Assembly (NCBI RefSeq): GCF_000504165.1
Contig: NZ_AYSE01000001.1
Location: 868,001-932,000, forward strand
DNA from: Bacillus sp. FJAT-14578
Lineage (GTDB): Bacteria; Bacillota; Bacilli; Bacillales; Bacillaceae_H
Reading direction: 5' to 3'
Length of the DNA: 64,000 nt
Part shown: piece by piece, positions 47,542 to 56,571 of the stretch
Layout of the letters: every line of letters starts with the position of its first letter
How positions within the stretch are numbered: the stretch's first letter is position 1
Program-made: the position numbers and the translations under genes
The notes under the pieces: model-generated
Database searches by the model: none
What the model was told of the DNA's origin: nothing
The model's input: only the letters and a program-made list of their open reading frames with translations

Positions 47542-49305
47542 TTACCTATTTTTTGCTTGATCCATTTTATACAGCTCTTGAACGATATCATAATACATAC
47601 TGTTTGTCACCGCTTTAGAGCTTGTGGTGGAAAGATCGACTACAACTAGAGCATATTTCGGGTGAGAGGCGGGAAAATAACCGGCGAACCATTTATTCAC
47701 CGAGTTTTTTTCATCTCCCAATTCCGCCGTTCCGGATTTGCCAGCTACTTCGTACGGCAATGTTTGAAATCTTCTCCCTGTCCCCTTTTCATGAGTAACC
47801 ACTTGGCGTAAAAGCTTTTGAAGCTGCACCGCCGTATAAGGCTCAATCGCTTCTCCCTTTACTTTTTGCTGTTTGAACTGATACAAGGAAGCACCATTCT
47901 TATACTGAATTTGATTCACCGCTTTTATCGTATATCTTTCACCGCCCCTTGCTATCGTGGCCATCATGTTGGCTACCGCAAGAGGAGTCACCCTCACATC
48001 TTTTTGTCCGATTGCGGTTTGACTTACTTCTTTCCAATGTCTCCGAGAGCTTTCCGTTTGCCAGACAACTCCCCGCTTTTCTTCTTTTAATTGTCGAAAG
48101 TGATCAAAATGAAACACATCTCCACTCCAGCCGGCTAAATCTGTTAATCCCAGCTTCACTGCATATGTCTCCAGTAGATCAGAATCTTTTGCCGTGATTT
48201 CATTTGCTATTTCTCCGAATGTATAGTTACAGCTTCTTGCAAAACTGTCTTCAAAGGTTAATGGACCCATTTTGGAGTCTTCTTGTAGTTCCTCTTTATA
48301 TATATTTAGGTTACAATCAAATAATCGATTGTAAATATCGGCACGCTCTTCAATCGCGGCAGCGGCGACGACGGTTTTAAAAATGGACCCTGGCACTTGA
48401 GGTGTCAGCATGCGGTTCTGGATTCCTTTGTTTTGATCATAAGGGTTGCTGTCGTTGATATCAGGCTTGCTTACGAGAGCGAGCAATTCATTTGTTTCGA
48501 CATCAAGTAAAACGATGCCTCCCTTTTTCAAATCATATTTTTCGGCAATTTCCTCTGTCATCTTTTGACTTTCCTCATCTATGGTCGTTTCGATATTCAC
48601 CGGATAGAAAGGGTTGGCTGTTCCCGTATACTTCACATCGATTCCAAACAAAGGCCCTCCGAAGCGGTCGACATGATAGAGCAGCTTTGATTCTTGTTCA
48701 GGAAGCAAAAATTCGTCAAATGATGATTGAAGTCCTGTAATGCCGACTGGCGTATGGAGAGACAATTCTCCCTTTTTTAAAGACTCTTCATATTTCTGCT
48801 CAATTAATTTCTCATTCTGCCTCACTACACCGATAAGATGATAAGCCAGAGGAAGTGAATTTTTTTGCTGTAAAGGAACCGCAAAAATGCCTGGATATTT
48901 TAATTCGTTAATTTGCTTCATTTGTGTGGAAGTAAGTTCTTTTTCTATTACTACAGGTTTATTTTCAGTCCCTAATTCATTAATGAGCTCGCTGGAAGGA
49001 ACCTCTATGATTTCTGCTACCCGCTTTGCGGGCCACTCCATTTTCTGCAGAAATGGAAAAAGGACCAATCGGTTATTTGTTTCATACGTGAGTGGATAAC
49101 CGTTTCGTGAAATGAACTTTCCTCTTCCATCATCAATGGTCATCTCCTGTGTTCTTTGTTTTACACTTGCCTCAATTAAGTTCACTTTTTCTTTTGAAAA
49201 CGATTCTGTGCTGATAAGCTGAATTTGCGCGAGTCTGCCAACCAGCAAAAAAATTAAACCGATAATGACTGTAAGCAAAATATAAAAACGTTTTACTCTT
49301 TTCAT
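47542..49305 (-). CDS. pbpI: Class B penicillin-binding protein (PbpI/PBP4b)
   Basis: The 587-residue peptidoglycan transpeptidase has an N-terminal membrane anchor, a dimerisation-like domain and a C-terminal penicillin-binding domain. The three active-site motifs are visible: SIFK (catalytic Ser), SCN and KSGT. Position beside yrrS and length match PbpI of B. subtilis, a sporulation-associated PBP. Its ribosome binding site GAGGTG lies inside a terminator-like hairpin (49313-49345), so translation or read-through may be controlled. Confidence 0.93.
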   Translation of the reverse strand: MKRVKRFYILLTVIIGLIFLLVGRLAQIQLISTESFSKEKVNLIEASVKQRTQEMTIDDGRGKFISRNGYPLTYETNNRLVLFPFLQKMEWPAKRVAEIIEVPSSELINELGTENKPVVIEKELTSTQMKQINELKYPGIFAVPLQQKNSLPLAYHLIGVVRQNEKLIEQKYEESLKKGELSLHTPVGITGLQSSFDEFLLPEQESKLLYHVDRFGGPLFGIDVKYTGTANPFYPVNIETTIDEESQKMTEEIAEKYDLKKGGIVLLDVETNELLALVSKPDINDSNPYDQNKGIQNRMLTPQVPGSIFKTVVAAAAIEERADIYNRLFDCNLNIYKEELQEDSKMGPLTFEDSFARSCNYTFGEIANEITAKDSDLLETYAVKLGLTDLAGWSGDVFHFDHFRQLKEEKRGVVWQTESSRRHWKEVSQTAIGQKDVRVTPLAVANMMATIARGGERYTIKAVNQIQYKNGASLYQFKQQKVKGEAIEPYTAVQLQKLLRQVVTHEKGTGRRFQTLPYEVAGKSGTAELGDEKNSVNKWFAGYFPASHPKYALVVVDLSTTSSKAVTNSMYYDIVQELYKMDQAKNR

Positions 49306-49312
49306 AAAAAGA

Positions 49313-49345
49313 AAACACCTCGTTACAAGTGTCGACGAGGTGTTT
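49313..49345 (-). terminator. Hairpin overlapping the pbpI ribosome binding site
   Basis: An 11-bp perfect stem (AAACACCTCGT/ACGAGGTGTTT) is followed on the minus strand by TCTTTTTATG, where ATG starts pbpI. The 3' arm contains GAGGTG. On the plus strand a CTTTTT tract follows, so it can also act that way. Confidence 0.72.
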
Positions 49346-49400
49346 CTTTTTAAATCATGAAATTCAAAAAAATTTCCAAAAGAATGGATATTACGACTTC

Positions 49401-49554
49401 ATCTGCCCGAGCTGTACCCTACGGTCATTTCGACCCTTCCGATGAAACCAAAAAGCGGTTTCTTTGTCAGAAGCTCCAATGCCCTATGGGTATGAACAAA
49501 CTCGCTCCGCTTTTCTTTAGTACTGTCTAGCTTCAGCGCCTCCGCTTTTCTTCT
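49401..49554 (+). repeat. Dispersed repeat B/C, copy C3 (partial plus mini-copy)
   Basis: A partial copy (GATGAAACCAAAAAGCGGTTTC ... CTCCGCTTTTCTTT) is followed by TGTCTAGCTTCAGCGCCTCCGCTTTTCTT, in which the left and right ends of the repeat are joined without interior. The mini-copy ends directly at the greA stop. Confidence 0.8.
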
Positions 49555-50031
49555 TTAGCTCACTGAGACGATACGTACGTTCATTTCGCCGCCTGGAGTT
49601 TGGACAACAACTTCGTCTCCGATTTGTTTGCCCATTAAGCTTTTGGCGATTGGAGAATCATTTGAGATTTTTCCTTCAAACGGATCTGCTTCCGCGCTCC
49701 CTACAATTGTATACGTTTCCTCTTCTCCGTCTGGCAGTTCAACAAATGTAACCGATTTCCCTAAAGATACTGTTGTAGAGTTTTCTGCATCTTCTTGGAT
49801 GATTTTAGCATTGCGAATCATATTTTCAAGTGTCGTAATACGGCCTTCAACAAAAGCTTGTTCTTCTTTTGCTGAATCATACTCAGAGTTCTCGGACAAG
49901 TCCCCGAAACTGCGTGCAATTTTAATGCGTTCTACCACTTCTTTACGCTTTACTGATTTTAATTGCTCGAGTTCTTGTTCCAATTTCTCTTTACCTGCTT
50001 GTGTCATTGGAAATACTTTTTCTTGTGCCAT
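49555..50031 (-). CDS. greA: Transcription elongation factor GreA
   Basis: The 158-residue factor has the N-terminal coiled coil with the acidic tip ([22 protein letters not shown]) that reaches the polymerase active site, and a C-terminal FKBP-like domain. It rescues backtracked RNA polymerase by stimulating transcript cleavage. In B. subtilis it ends the yrrMNO-udk-greA cluster; here a MITE-like element lies between udk and greA. Confidence 0.98.
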   Translation of the reverse strand: MAQEKVFPMTQAGKEKLEQELEQLKSVKRKEVVERIKIARSFGDLSENSEYDSAKEEQAFVEGRITTLENMIRNAKIIQEDAENSTTVSLGKSVTFVELPDGEEETYTIVGSAEADPFEGKISNDSPIAKSLMGKQIGDEVVVQTPGGEMNVRIVSVS

Positions 50032-50140
50032 AGCCCTACACTCCTTCTCATTTTAAAAGACATCTCTAACATGCTGATTCTTTTTTTATGTATGAATGAC
50101 AGAAATCTTAATCGAAATACACATCCACTTTTAAAGAGGC

Positions 50141-50284
50141 TGTTCAAAAAGTCCGGGAAAAATGACTGTCGAATTTCGGCGTCAGCTTGCTTTTCCGCTA
50201 CTCACGTATTAACTGCATACGCTCCGTTGCTCAAAGCTACGCTTCCTTGAACTTCTCGGTCCTTTTTATCCTCCTTTTTGAACA
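50141..50284 (+). mobile_element. MITE-like element, copy A5 (144 bp)
   Basis: TGTTCAAAAAG and CTTTTTGAACA bound the copy, which is nearly identical to A4. TTAAAG direct repeats flank it (50131-50136, 50290-50295). It splits the udk-greA interval. Confidence 0.82.
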
Positions 50285-50310
50285 CTCACTTAAAGTATGA
50301 TATGTTGAAT

Positions 50311-50342
50311 CAGCTTGATGACGTTTTTGCATCATCAAGCTG
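50311..50342 (-). terminator. Hairpin after udk
   Basis: CAGCTTGATGA and TCATCAAGCTG form a perfect 11-bp stem about 110 bp behind the udk stop. No clear U-run is present. The rest of the 424-bp udk-greA gap beyond this and element A5 shows nothing assignable. Confidence 0.6.
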
Positions 50343-50455
50343 AACTGTAAATGTCTTATTCTTTATAATTTGTGTTGCATGTGAAAAGAATATGAATATG
50401 TTAAAAATAATTTTTGAAATTTTTTCAAATAAATTCCGTCATCTCTGATATGTTA

Positions 50456-51091
50456 TTACAAAATGGCATTTTGTTCAAGAATTGTTTTAATCTTTGTCAC
50501 CATTAGGTCGATTGCCACATGGTTTTGTCCGCCTTCTGGAATGATAATATCCGCATAACGTTTAGTTGGCTCAATGAATTGATTATGCATAGGACGAACG
50601 ACTCCCACATATTGATCGACAACCGCTTCCAGTGTACGGCCTCTTTCTTTAATATCCCGAAGCATACGGCGGATAATGCGAAGATCCGCATCCGTATCCA
50701 CATATAGTTTGATATCCATTAAATTTCGAAGGCGCTCATCTTCTAATACTAAAATGCCTTCTAGAATAATGACATCTTTTGGTTCCACATGAATGACTTC
50801 TTCCGAACGTGTATGCACCGTATAATCATAAACCGGTTTGTCAATGCTTCTGTAATGAAGCAATTCATTTAAGTGTTCGATCAATAGGTCATTATCAAAC
50901 GCCAATGGATGATCATAATTCGTTTCCAGTCTTTCTTCAAGCGGAAGATGACTTTGATCCTTATAATAGTAATCCTGTTCGATCAACAAAATTGAATGGC
51001 CCTTAAAGCATTCGTAAATCGCTTTTGTGACGCTTGTCTTACCGGACCCCGATCCTCCGGCAATCCCTATTACGACCGGCTTCTTCCCCAT
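50456..51091 (-). CDS. udk: Uridine kinase
   Basis: The 211-residue enzyme phosphorylates uridine and cytidine in pyrimidine salvage. The Walker A motif [10 protein letters not shown] is at residues 13-22, followed by EQDYYYKDQ and the family stretch NYDHPLAFD. It follows trhP2 by 6 bp, so the two are co-transcribed, and its ribosome binding site lies inside the trhP2 end. Confidence 0.97.
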   Translation of the reverse strand: MGKKPVVIGIAGGSGSGKTSVTKAIYECFKGHSILLIEQDYYYKDQSHLPLEERLETNYDHPLAFDNDLLIEHLNELLHYRSIDKPVYDYTVHTRSEEVIHVEPKDVIILEGILVLEDERLRNLMDIKLYVDTDADLRIIRRMLRDIKERGRTLEAVVDQYVGVVRPMHNQFIEPTKRYADIIIPEGGQNHVAIDLMVTKIKTILEQNAIL

Positions 51092-51097
51092 CTGTCG

Positions 51098-52363
51098 TTA
51101 AATCCCCTTTCGCATCATATTATATGGGAAGACAGGTTTGCCCACTTTAAATTTTACAATTTGAAGCGGATGGCGCGCTGCATCCAATTCATTTCCTTTT
51201 TCGTCCCAAATCGTCCCTACTACTTGTGTAAAGTTTTCGATTTCCGGACCGAAGAACTCCACTTCATCTCCTGGTTTGAAATGATTGCGTTGCTGCAATG
51301 TAACGATTTGTGTGTCCTCGTTATATTCTAGTACAAGACCGACAAAATCGTATGTTGTCTTCTTGCTATGATTTCCAAACATTTGCTCTTTATGCCCAGG
51401 AACACCTTCAAAAAACGCCGGCGCTGTTTCGCGGTTCGCACACTTATCCAACTCATCAAGCCATTCTTGCTTGATAACGAAGTTTTCTGGGTCGGCACAG
51501 TAAGCATCAATCACTTTGCGATATACGCTGACAACCGTCGCTACATAGTGAATTGACTTCATGCGCCCTTCAATTTTTAAGCTGTCGATTCCTAATTCGA
51601 TCATTTTCGGAATGGATTGGATTAAGTTCAAGTCTTTCGGACTCATTGCAAACGGAGCATCTTCTTCATGGAATAAAGCAACTTCGTTTTCACCTTGATC
51701 CAGCTGATATAGATCGTAATCCCAACGACATGATTGACAGCATCCCCCGCGGTTGGAATCACGTGCTGTCATATGGTTGCTCAACACACATCGTCCGGAG
51801 TAAGCAATACACATCGCACCGTGAATGAATGCCTCAATTTCAATATCGACTTTTTCTTTCATCTCACGAATTTCTTCTGCCCCTGTTTCACGCGCCAATA
51901 CAACGCGCTCAAGTCCCTCTTCTTTCCAAAACTCAACAGCCTTCCAGTTTGAAAGGGATTGCTGCGTACTTAAGTGAACTTCCAGCTTAGGAGCAACACG
52001 TCGGCATGTTTCGATAATAAGAGGATCGGCTACGATAATTCCTGCCACTCCAGCCTCTTGCAATCCTTGTAAATATTCTTCTAGGCCGTCCAGATTTTCA
52101 TTGTGGGCATAAATATTAGTTGTTACGTAAATTCTTGCTCCGTACTTGTTTGCAAATTGAACGCCTTCTGCCATTTCCTCTAATGAGAAGTTGTCGGCAT
52201 TTGAACGAAGACCATATTCTCGTCCGCCGATAAATACGGCATCCGCACCGTAGTGAACGGCAACCTTTAATTTCTCAAGGTTACCGGCTGGCGCCAATAG
52301 CTCTGGCTTTTTGGTAATGACACGTTTGCCGTCAATCACTGTATCAATTTTCACAGCCATCAT
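51098..52363 (-). CDS. trhP2: TrhP2 (YrrO), U32 family tRNA hydroxylation protein
   Basis: The 421-residue protein carries the U32 signature EAFIHGAMCIAYSGRCVLS and further cysteines (GGCCQSCRWD) suited to an iron-sulfur cluster. U32 proteins were first called collagenases, but YrrO with YrrN has been shown to be required for 5-hydroxyuridine formation at wobble position 34 of tRNA. It lies between trhP1 and udk. Two adjacent ATG codons follow GAGGAGGT; the first is annotated. Confidence 0.92.
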   Translation of the reverse strand: MMAVKIDTVIDGKRVITKKPELLAPAGNLEKLKVAVHYGADAVFIGGREYGLRSNADNFSLEEMAEGVQFANKYGARIYVTTNIYAHNENLDGLEEYLQGLQEAGVAGIIVADPLIIETCRRVAPKLEVHLSTQQSLSNWKAVEFWKEEGLERVVLARETGAEEIREMKEKVDIEIEAFIHGAMCIAYSGRCVLSNHMTARDSNRGGCCQSCRWDYDLYQLDQGENEVALFHEEDAPFAMSPKDLNLIQSIPKMIELGIDSLKIEGRMKSIHYVATVVSVYRKVIDAYCADPENFVIKQEWLDELDKCANRETAPAFFEGVPGHKEQMFGNHSKKTTYDFVGLVLEYNEDTQIVTLQQRNHFKPGDEVEFFGPEIENFTQVVGTIWDEKGNELDAARHPLQIVKFKVGKPVFPYNMMRKGI

Positions 52364-52487
52364 TGTGACCTCCTCTAAATATAAAAATAGATTTTTTATT
52401 TATCTCTTCGATCTATAAAGTTCTGTTCATTGAAAAGATGTTAAAAGAAAATTGAATGCATACGCTCTTTGTATGCATTCAATTTCC

Positions 52488-53417
52488 TTAATAGACGGTT
52501 TCTTTGAAGAAGAAACCTGTGTCTAACGGACGATTTACAGGTTGAATCTCTTCGATCTCAGCTAACAAATCATCCTTTACATCTTCATATTCATCACGGT
52601 TCTCCACACATAAGTCGATTGCTTGACGGTATTTTTTCGTCACTTCGATCATGTACTCAGGGGTTTTTAGTACCCCGTCGATTTTAAATGAATCTACGCC
52701 CGCGTCAATCATCTCCGCCAATTCATCAATGATGCAAATATCGTTTGGGCTCATGATATGCGTTCCATTTTCATCTTCGAAAATCGGATATTTATTTCCG
52801 CGTTCCTTATCATGTAAAAACATGTCCTTTTCCAAACGGCGGTTTTCCACTTCCATGACTTTATCTTGATAGAGGAAGTAGTTTCCTAACAGGGAACGTT
52901 TCGATTGAAACATACAAGTCATACCGTGAACTTGTACTTCTATTTCTACTTCAGCATTTTCTTTCATGTCAATAATGGAATCCATGCTTAATTCCCGTGC
53001 AAGAACAGCACGCTTGGCACCTTTTCTGCCCCAATAGTTACAGGTAAACCAGTTGGTTGCCGTTGTCTCTGTATTCCAGTGAAGTTGCATTTCCGGCGCT
53101 GATTCACGAGCCGCCATCAATACAGCCGGATCACCGAATACCACTGCATCGACACCCGCCTCTGCCAGAAACGAAAGATAATCCCCTAATTCGTCTACTT
53201 TATCATTATGAAAAAGGGCGTTCATGGCCACATACACTTTCTTGTTTTTTTCATGGGCAATTTTTACAGCCTCGCTTACTTCTTCGCGTGTAAATTCACC
53301 TGCCAAGCGCAAGCCGTAGCGTTGTTCTCCAATCATAAAAGCATCTGCTCCAGCCTCAGCAAGCGGTGCAATGTCCGCAACAGATGTAGGTGTAACTAAT
53401 AACTCAGGCTTTTTCAT
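52488..53417 (-). CDS. trhP1: TrhP1 (YrrN), U32 family tRNA hydroxylation protein
   Basis: The 309-residue protein is a shorter U32 relative. Its signature region reads VQVHGMTCMFQSKRSLLGNY, which keeps one Cys but lacks the second Cys present in TrhP2, and the later cysteine group is also absent. It probably acts as the partner subunit in 5-hydroxyuridine synthesis of tRNA. It overlaps trmR by 4 bp and precedes trhP2 by 124 bp. Confidence 0.9.
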   Translation of the reverse strand: MKKPELLVTPTSVADIAPLAEAGADAFMIGEQRYGLRLAGEFTREEVSEAVKIAHEKNKKVYVAMNALFHNDKVDELGDYLSFLAEAGVDAVVFGDPAVLMAARESAPEMQLHWNTETTATNWFTCNYWGRKGAKRAVLARELSMDSIIDMKENAEVEIEVQVHGMTCMFQSKRSLLGNYFLYQDKVMEVENRRLEKDMFLHDKERGNKYPIFEDENGTHIMSPNDICIIDELAEMIDAGVDSFKIDGVLKTPEYMIEVTKKYRQAIDLCVENRDEYEDVKDDLLAEIEEIQPVNRPLDTGFFFKETVY

Positions 53418-54070
53418 GTCTCTTCACCTCTTCTTTTAGTAATGGCAATTCCATCGCCAATTGGCAAAATCATCGTTTGAAAATCCGGGTGACTCATCAG
53501 CCAATCATTATATTTTTTTATCTTTGCCGTCAAACTTCGGATGCGCTTTGTTTCAATCGTCTCTTCCGCTTGTGCTACATATCCTTTAAAAAGCACGTTG
53601 TCAGAAATAATCATTCCATCCTTGCTTAAAAACGGTTCAAACAGCTCAAAAAACTTTTGATATTGCCCTTTTGCAGCATCAATAAAAATCATGTCATACG
53701 GAGCTTTGCTTTGAATGGCCTCTGTCACCTCAAAAGCATCGCCGAATAGGACATGAATTTGTTGTTCCTTGTTAGCTTTCCCAATAAAATAAAGAGCTTT
53801 ATCATAGCGCTCTTTGTCTCGTTCAATCGTTACAATTTCGGCCTTTGGAACGGCGGTTGCCATCCGAATGGCGGAATAGCCAATGGCTGTACCGATTTCT
53901 AATATATTTGCAGGCTGCTGAATGCGTAAAAGCTGCAACAATGTTTCAATGCCAATGAGTTCCATAATCGGAACTTGCTCATCCTTTGCGTACTGCTCCA
54001 TCTCTTCCATCAAAGACGGACGGGCCGGAATGAGGGATTCAATATACGTTTCCACTTCTTTTGAAAGCAA
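53414..54070 (-). CDS. trmR: TrmR (YrrM), tRNA 5-hydroxyuridine methyltransferase
   Basis: The 218-residue O-methyltransferase has the SAM motif ILEIGTAIGYSAI and metal-ligand region MIFIDAAKGQY. The family converts ho5U34 to mo5U34 in tRNA, so the three genes trmR-trhP1-trhP2 form a complete wobble-modification unit. The TTG at 54070 lies 8 nt after GGAGG; earlier codons overlap the site. A good sigma-A promoter lies about 90 bp upstream. Confidence 0.93.
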   Translation of the reverse strand: MLSKEVETYIESLIPARPSLMEEMEQYAKDEQVPIMELIGIETLLQLLRIQQPANILEIGTAIGYSAIRMATAVPKAEIVTIERDKERYDKALYFIGKANKEQQIHVLFGDAFEVTEAIQSKAPYDMIFIDAAKGQYQKFFELFEPFLSKDGMIISDNVLFKGYVAQAEETIETKRIRSLTAKIKKYNDWLMSHPDFQTMILPIGDGIAITKRRGEET

Positions 54071-54150
54071 GGACACTTCCTCCAATCAGCGAAGTATTTT
54101 ATCTATTCAAACGTTCAATTTGAACACTTCGTTTAAAATACAACCTTTAT

Positions 54151-54179
54151 ATTATATCGGTTTTATCAGATTGAGTAAA
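54151..54179 (-). promoter_or_regulatory. Sigma-A promoter of the trmR-trhP1-trhP2-udk unit
   Basis: TTTACT (54179-54174), a 17-bp spacer and a perfect TATAAT (54156-54151) lie upstream of trmR and behind the mltG terminator. Confidence 0.8.
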
Positions 54180-54204
54180 CCCGATATATTTTAACATATA
54201 GTTT

Positions 54205-54244
54205 AACTTCCATCAGCAAATATGCTCTAATGCTGATGGAAGTT
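54205..54244 (-). terminator. Terminator after mltG
   Basis: AACTTCCATCAGCA and TGCTGATGGAAGTT form a perfect 14-bp stem just behind the mltG stop; the minus strand continues with an AT-rich tract. Confidence 0.82.
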
Positions 54245-54249
54245 GAACT

Positions 54250-55368
54250 TTAAGAACTCGAATTTGATTTTTTCGTAATATGAATGGCCTTTTGCTGATT
54301 ATGTTCTTCCAATGTTTCTGTAAAAATCACTTCGCCGGTAGACGTTGCAAGGAAAAACAAGTAATCAGTCTCAGCCGGCTTCAGCGCAGCAATAATAGAC
54401 ATTTCTCCCGCATTGGCGATAGGCCCTGGAGGTATCCCCTTTACCTTATACGTATTATATGGAGAGTCCACTTCCAAATCTTTATAATAAACTCGATCCT
54501 TATGCTTTCCAAGTGCATAAAGGACGGTTGGATCGGTTTGGAGCGGCATGCCAATTTCTAAGCGATTGTAAAACACGCTGGCGATTTTTTCACGGTCCGT
54601 TTTTTGAGTTGCCTCTTCTTCAATAAGAGAAGCCATCGTCAATAATTTATGGCTCGTGACATTTTGGTCTTTCATCAATGGTTTATACACCTGAATGACA
54701 TCATTTGTTTTTCCTACCATTTTATCCAAAATGTCTTCAATTGAAACTTTTTCGGTATAAAACGAATACGTTGCAGGGTAAAAATACCCTTCTAACGGAT
54801 ATTGGATGTTTTGAGCCAGCACTTCATCCGTAATTAAATCAGGATACTTTTGACTCAACGTTTTGATAAACTGTTTATCCGACATTTTCTTCAATACTTC
54901 TTCTTCTGTATAACTCGTATTAGCCGCAATCGTTTCGGCAATTTGCCACAACTGACTTCCTTCTGGAATAGAAAGTCTAAATTTAGGTTTCTGGGCACTT
55001 TCCCCGCTTTGAAGACTTTTGATAATCTCTTTCATGTTCATCGTTTGAGAAAAAGCATAATTACCCGCTTGAAAACCTTGCTCGTTTTTCCATTTTACAT
55101 AATAGCGGAAAATTCTCTCGTCATGAATGACTCCTTCTTTCTCCAACTCTCGGGCAATGGCTCCAACTGATGAACCCGCTGGAATCATCACTTCAACAAT
55201 ATCTTTATTTTTTGGATTTACAGGTGATAAAGCCGAACTAATATATATAAAGGCACCGGCTGCGGTGCCGGCGATAAGCAAACTTATAATCGAAAAAAAG
55301 ATTAACCATTTTTTAGGCCTTCGTCTCGATGATTGACCATTTACGTATAATGAGTTTGACAAAATCAA
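54250..55368 (-). CDS. mltG: Endolytic transglycosylase MltG (YrrL)
   Basis: The 372-residue protein has one membrane helix (about residues 20-45), a LysM-like region and the YceG catalytic domain, with the probable catalytic Glu in MASLIEEEA. It cleaves nascent glycan strands at the outer membrane face and may set their length. The start is TTG at 55368 or 55362, both behind GGGAGG. It is followed by the trmR unit, as in B. subtilis. Confidence 0.94.
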   Translation of the reverse strand: MILSNSLYVNGQSSRRRPKKWLIFFSIISLLIAGTAAGAFIYISSALSPVNPKNKDIVEVMIPAGSSVGAIARELEKEGVIHDERIFRYYVKWKNEQGFQAGNYAFSQTMNMKEIIKSLQSGESAQKPKFRLSIPEGSQLWQIAETIAANTSYTEEEVLKKMSDKQFIKTLSQKYPDLITDEVLAQNIQYPLEGYFYPATYSFYTEKVSIEDILDKMVGKTNDVIQVYKPLMKDQNVTSHKLLTMASLIEEEATQKTDREKIASVFYNRLEIGMPLQTDPTVLYALGKHKDRVYYKDLEVDSPYNTYKVKGIPPGPIANAGEMSIIAALKPAETDYLFFLATSTGEVIFTETLEEHNQQKAIHITKKSNSSS

Positions 55369-55448
55369 TCATCCTCCCTTCACTGCGTTTTATTATACTA
55401 CAATCTTTCGTCATTTTCGTCATGATTAGACAAAAAAATCCTTCCAAT

Positions 55449-55521
55449 TCTCGTTGAATGGTCCTCCTTCTAGGAGGGTCATTCAACGAGATGGGATGCC
55501 GTACAAAGCACGGCATCCCAT
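55449..55521. repeat. Two adjacent palindromes upstream of mltG
   Basis: TCTCGTTGAATG/CATTCAACGAGA (55449-55460/55480-55491) encloses a second CCTCC/GGAGG pair. ATGGGATGCCGT/ACGGCATCCCAT follows directly (55491-55502/55510-55521). The area up to 55640 has no convincing gene. It lies in the 320-bp gap between yrzB and mltG. Confidence 0.75.
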
Positions 55522-55642
55522 TAAATACAAGAAGCGGAAGCGAATCATATTTTCGAAAACCATCAAAAACAAAAAATATCAGCGATTTTGTCGAAACCCA
55601 GCAAGCATTGGATTTGAACCTCTTCAAATTTTCTTCCCTAAT

Positions 55643-55690
55643 AAAAGCAAAAAGGGCTTCCTTTAATAAAAGGAAGCCCTTTTTGCTTTT
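55643..55690. terminator. Perfect 22-bp hairpin after yrzB
   Basis: AAAAGCAAAAAGGGCTTCCTTT pairs perfectly with 55669-55690 across AATA. It directly follows and overlaps the yrzB stop, with A/T-rich bases for both strands. Confidence 0.88.
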
Positions 55691-55976
55691 ATTCGCCCTC
55701 TTCTTCGTCTAAAAACGTGTTGAGCATTTCTTCGATTAAATCCCACTCTTCTTCCGATTCAATCGGTTGAAGCTCACCGTCTACACCGTTTTCGCCGGCA
55801 GTGAAGCTTGAGGCATGGATTTCAATTTCTTCTTCATCGTCTTGCTCGCTGCTCATTGGGTAGTAAAGAACGTAAGATTTCCCAAATTCTTCAGAGTCAA
55901 ATGTAAATAATACCTCACATAATTGCTCATTGCCATTTTCATCGATTACTGTAATATTTTTTTCACCATGTTCCAT
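55689..55976 (-). CDS. yrzB: DUF1292 family protein YrzB
   Basis: The 95-residue, very acidic protein ([40 protein letters not shown]) matches DUF1292. Function is unknown. It is conserved with yrzL and ruvX in Firmicutes, and the order alaS-yrzL-ruvX-yrzB is kept here. A repeat copy lies between it and ruvX. It ends in a strong terminator. Confidence 0.92.
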   Translation of the reverse strand: MEHGEKNITVIDENGNEQLCEVLFTFDSEEFGKSYVLYYPMSSEQDDEEEIEIHASSFTAGENGVDGELQPIESEEEWDLIEEMLNTFLDEEEGE

Positions 55977-56028
55977 TGTTTAGCACCTCATTTTTTTATT
56001 AAGTAACTGTTCTTGTTGTTATTTATGT

Positions 56029-56168
56029 TTGTTTACTATCCAGCTGCGGCTCCTAATCTTTCGGTCGTTTCACTTCTGACCATGAAACCAAAAAGCGGTT
56101 TCCCGGTCAGAAGTTCCAACGCCTCTCAAGATTGAACAGTCGCCTTCGCTTTTATTGTTTACTATCCA
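56029..56168 (+). repeat. Dispersed repeat B/C, copy C4, flanked by a 14-bp direct repeat
   Basis: The core GCTGCGGCTCC...AAAAAGCGGTTTC...CAGTCGCCTTCGCTTTT is close to C1. TTGTTTACTATCCA is present on both sides (56029-56042 and 56155-56168); the right copy encodes the end of ruvX. The ruvX stop codon is fused to the repeat edge. Confidence 0.85.
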
Positions 56169-56568
56169 AATATCCTTGCAAAATCATGACTGCTGCCATT
56201 TTGTCGATGACTTTCTTACGTTTTTTTCTGCTGACGTCGGCCTCCAATAGGACGCGTTCTGCTGCCATAGTAGAAAGACGCTCATCCCACATTGTGACCT
56301 CTAAGCCAAGAGCTTGTTTTAGCTCCTCGGCAAATTCGATACAAGCTTCCCCGCGCGGCCCAACGGTACCGTTCATGTTCTTTGGCAGCCCTACTACCAG
56401 CTTGTCTACCTCATATGTGTCAATGAGCTCTTTCAGTCTTGGGATGGCCTGTTCTGTTTTGTCTTCTTCTACTCGGATTGTTTCCAATCCTTGAGCAGTC
56501 CAGCCCATCCCGTCACTAACAGCTACACCTATTGTCTTAGTTCCGACATCTAGTCCAAGTGTGCGCAT
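56152..56568 (-). CDS. ruvX: Holliday junction resolvase-like protein RuvX (YrrK, YqgF family)
   Basis: The 138-residue RNase H-like protein starts [19 protein letters not shown] and has [17 protein letters not shown] and the acidic WDERLSTM, the YqgF nuclease signature. It functions in 16S rRNA 5'-end maturation and possibly recombination. It lies 3 bp after yrzL. Its last codons (DSKQ) form part of the direct repeat that borders element C4. Confidence 0.95.
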   Translation of the reverse strand: MRTLGLDVGTKTIGVAVSDGMGWTAQGLETIRVEEDKTEQAIPRLKELIDTYEVDKLVVGLPKNMNGTVGPRGEACIEFAEELKQALGLEVTMWDERLSTMAAERVLLEADVSRKKRKKVIDKMAAVMILQGYLDSKQ

Positions 56569-56571
56569 GTA

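Noticed and set aside
55590-55625. A GGTTCAAATCC-like sequence on the minus strand, similar to a tRNA T-arm
   Set aside because: The flanks do not form a 5-bp T-stem, no acceptor or anticodon arm is present, and no CCA follows.
55458-55712. Overlapping plus-strand ORFs of 70 to 84 codons
   Set aside because: They run through two palindromes and the yrzB terminator and lack ribosome binding sites.
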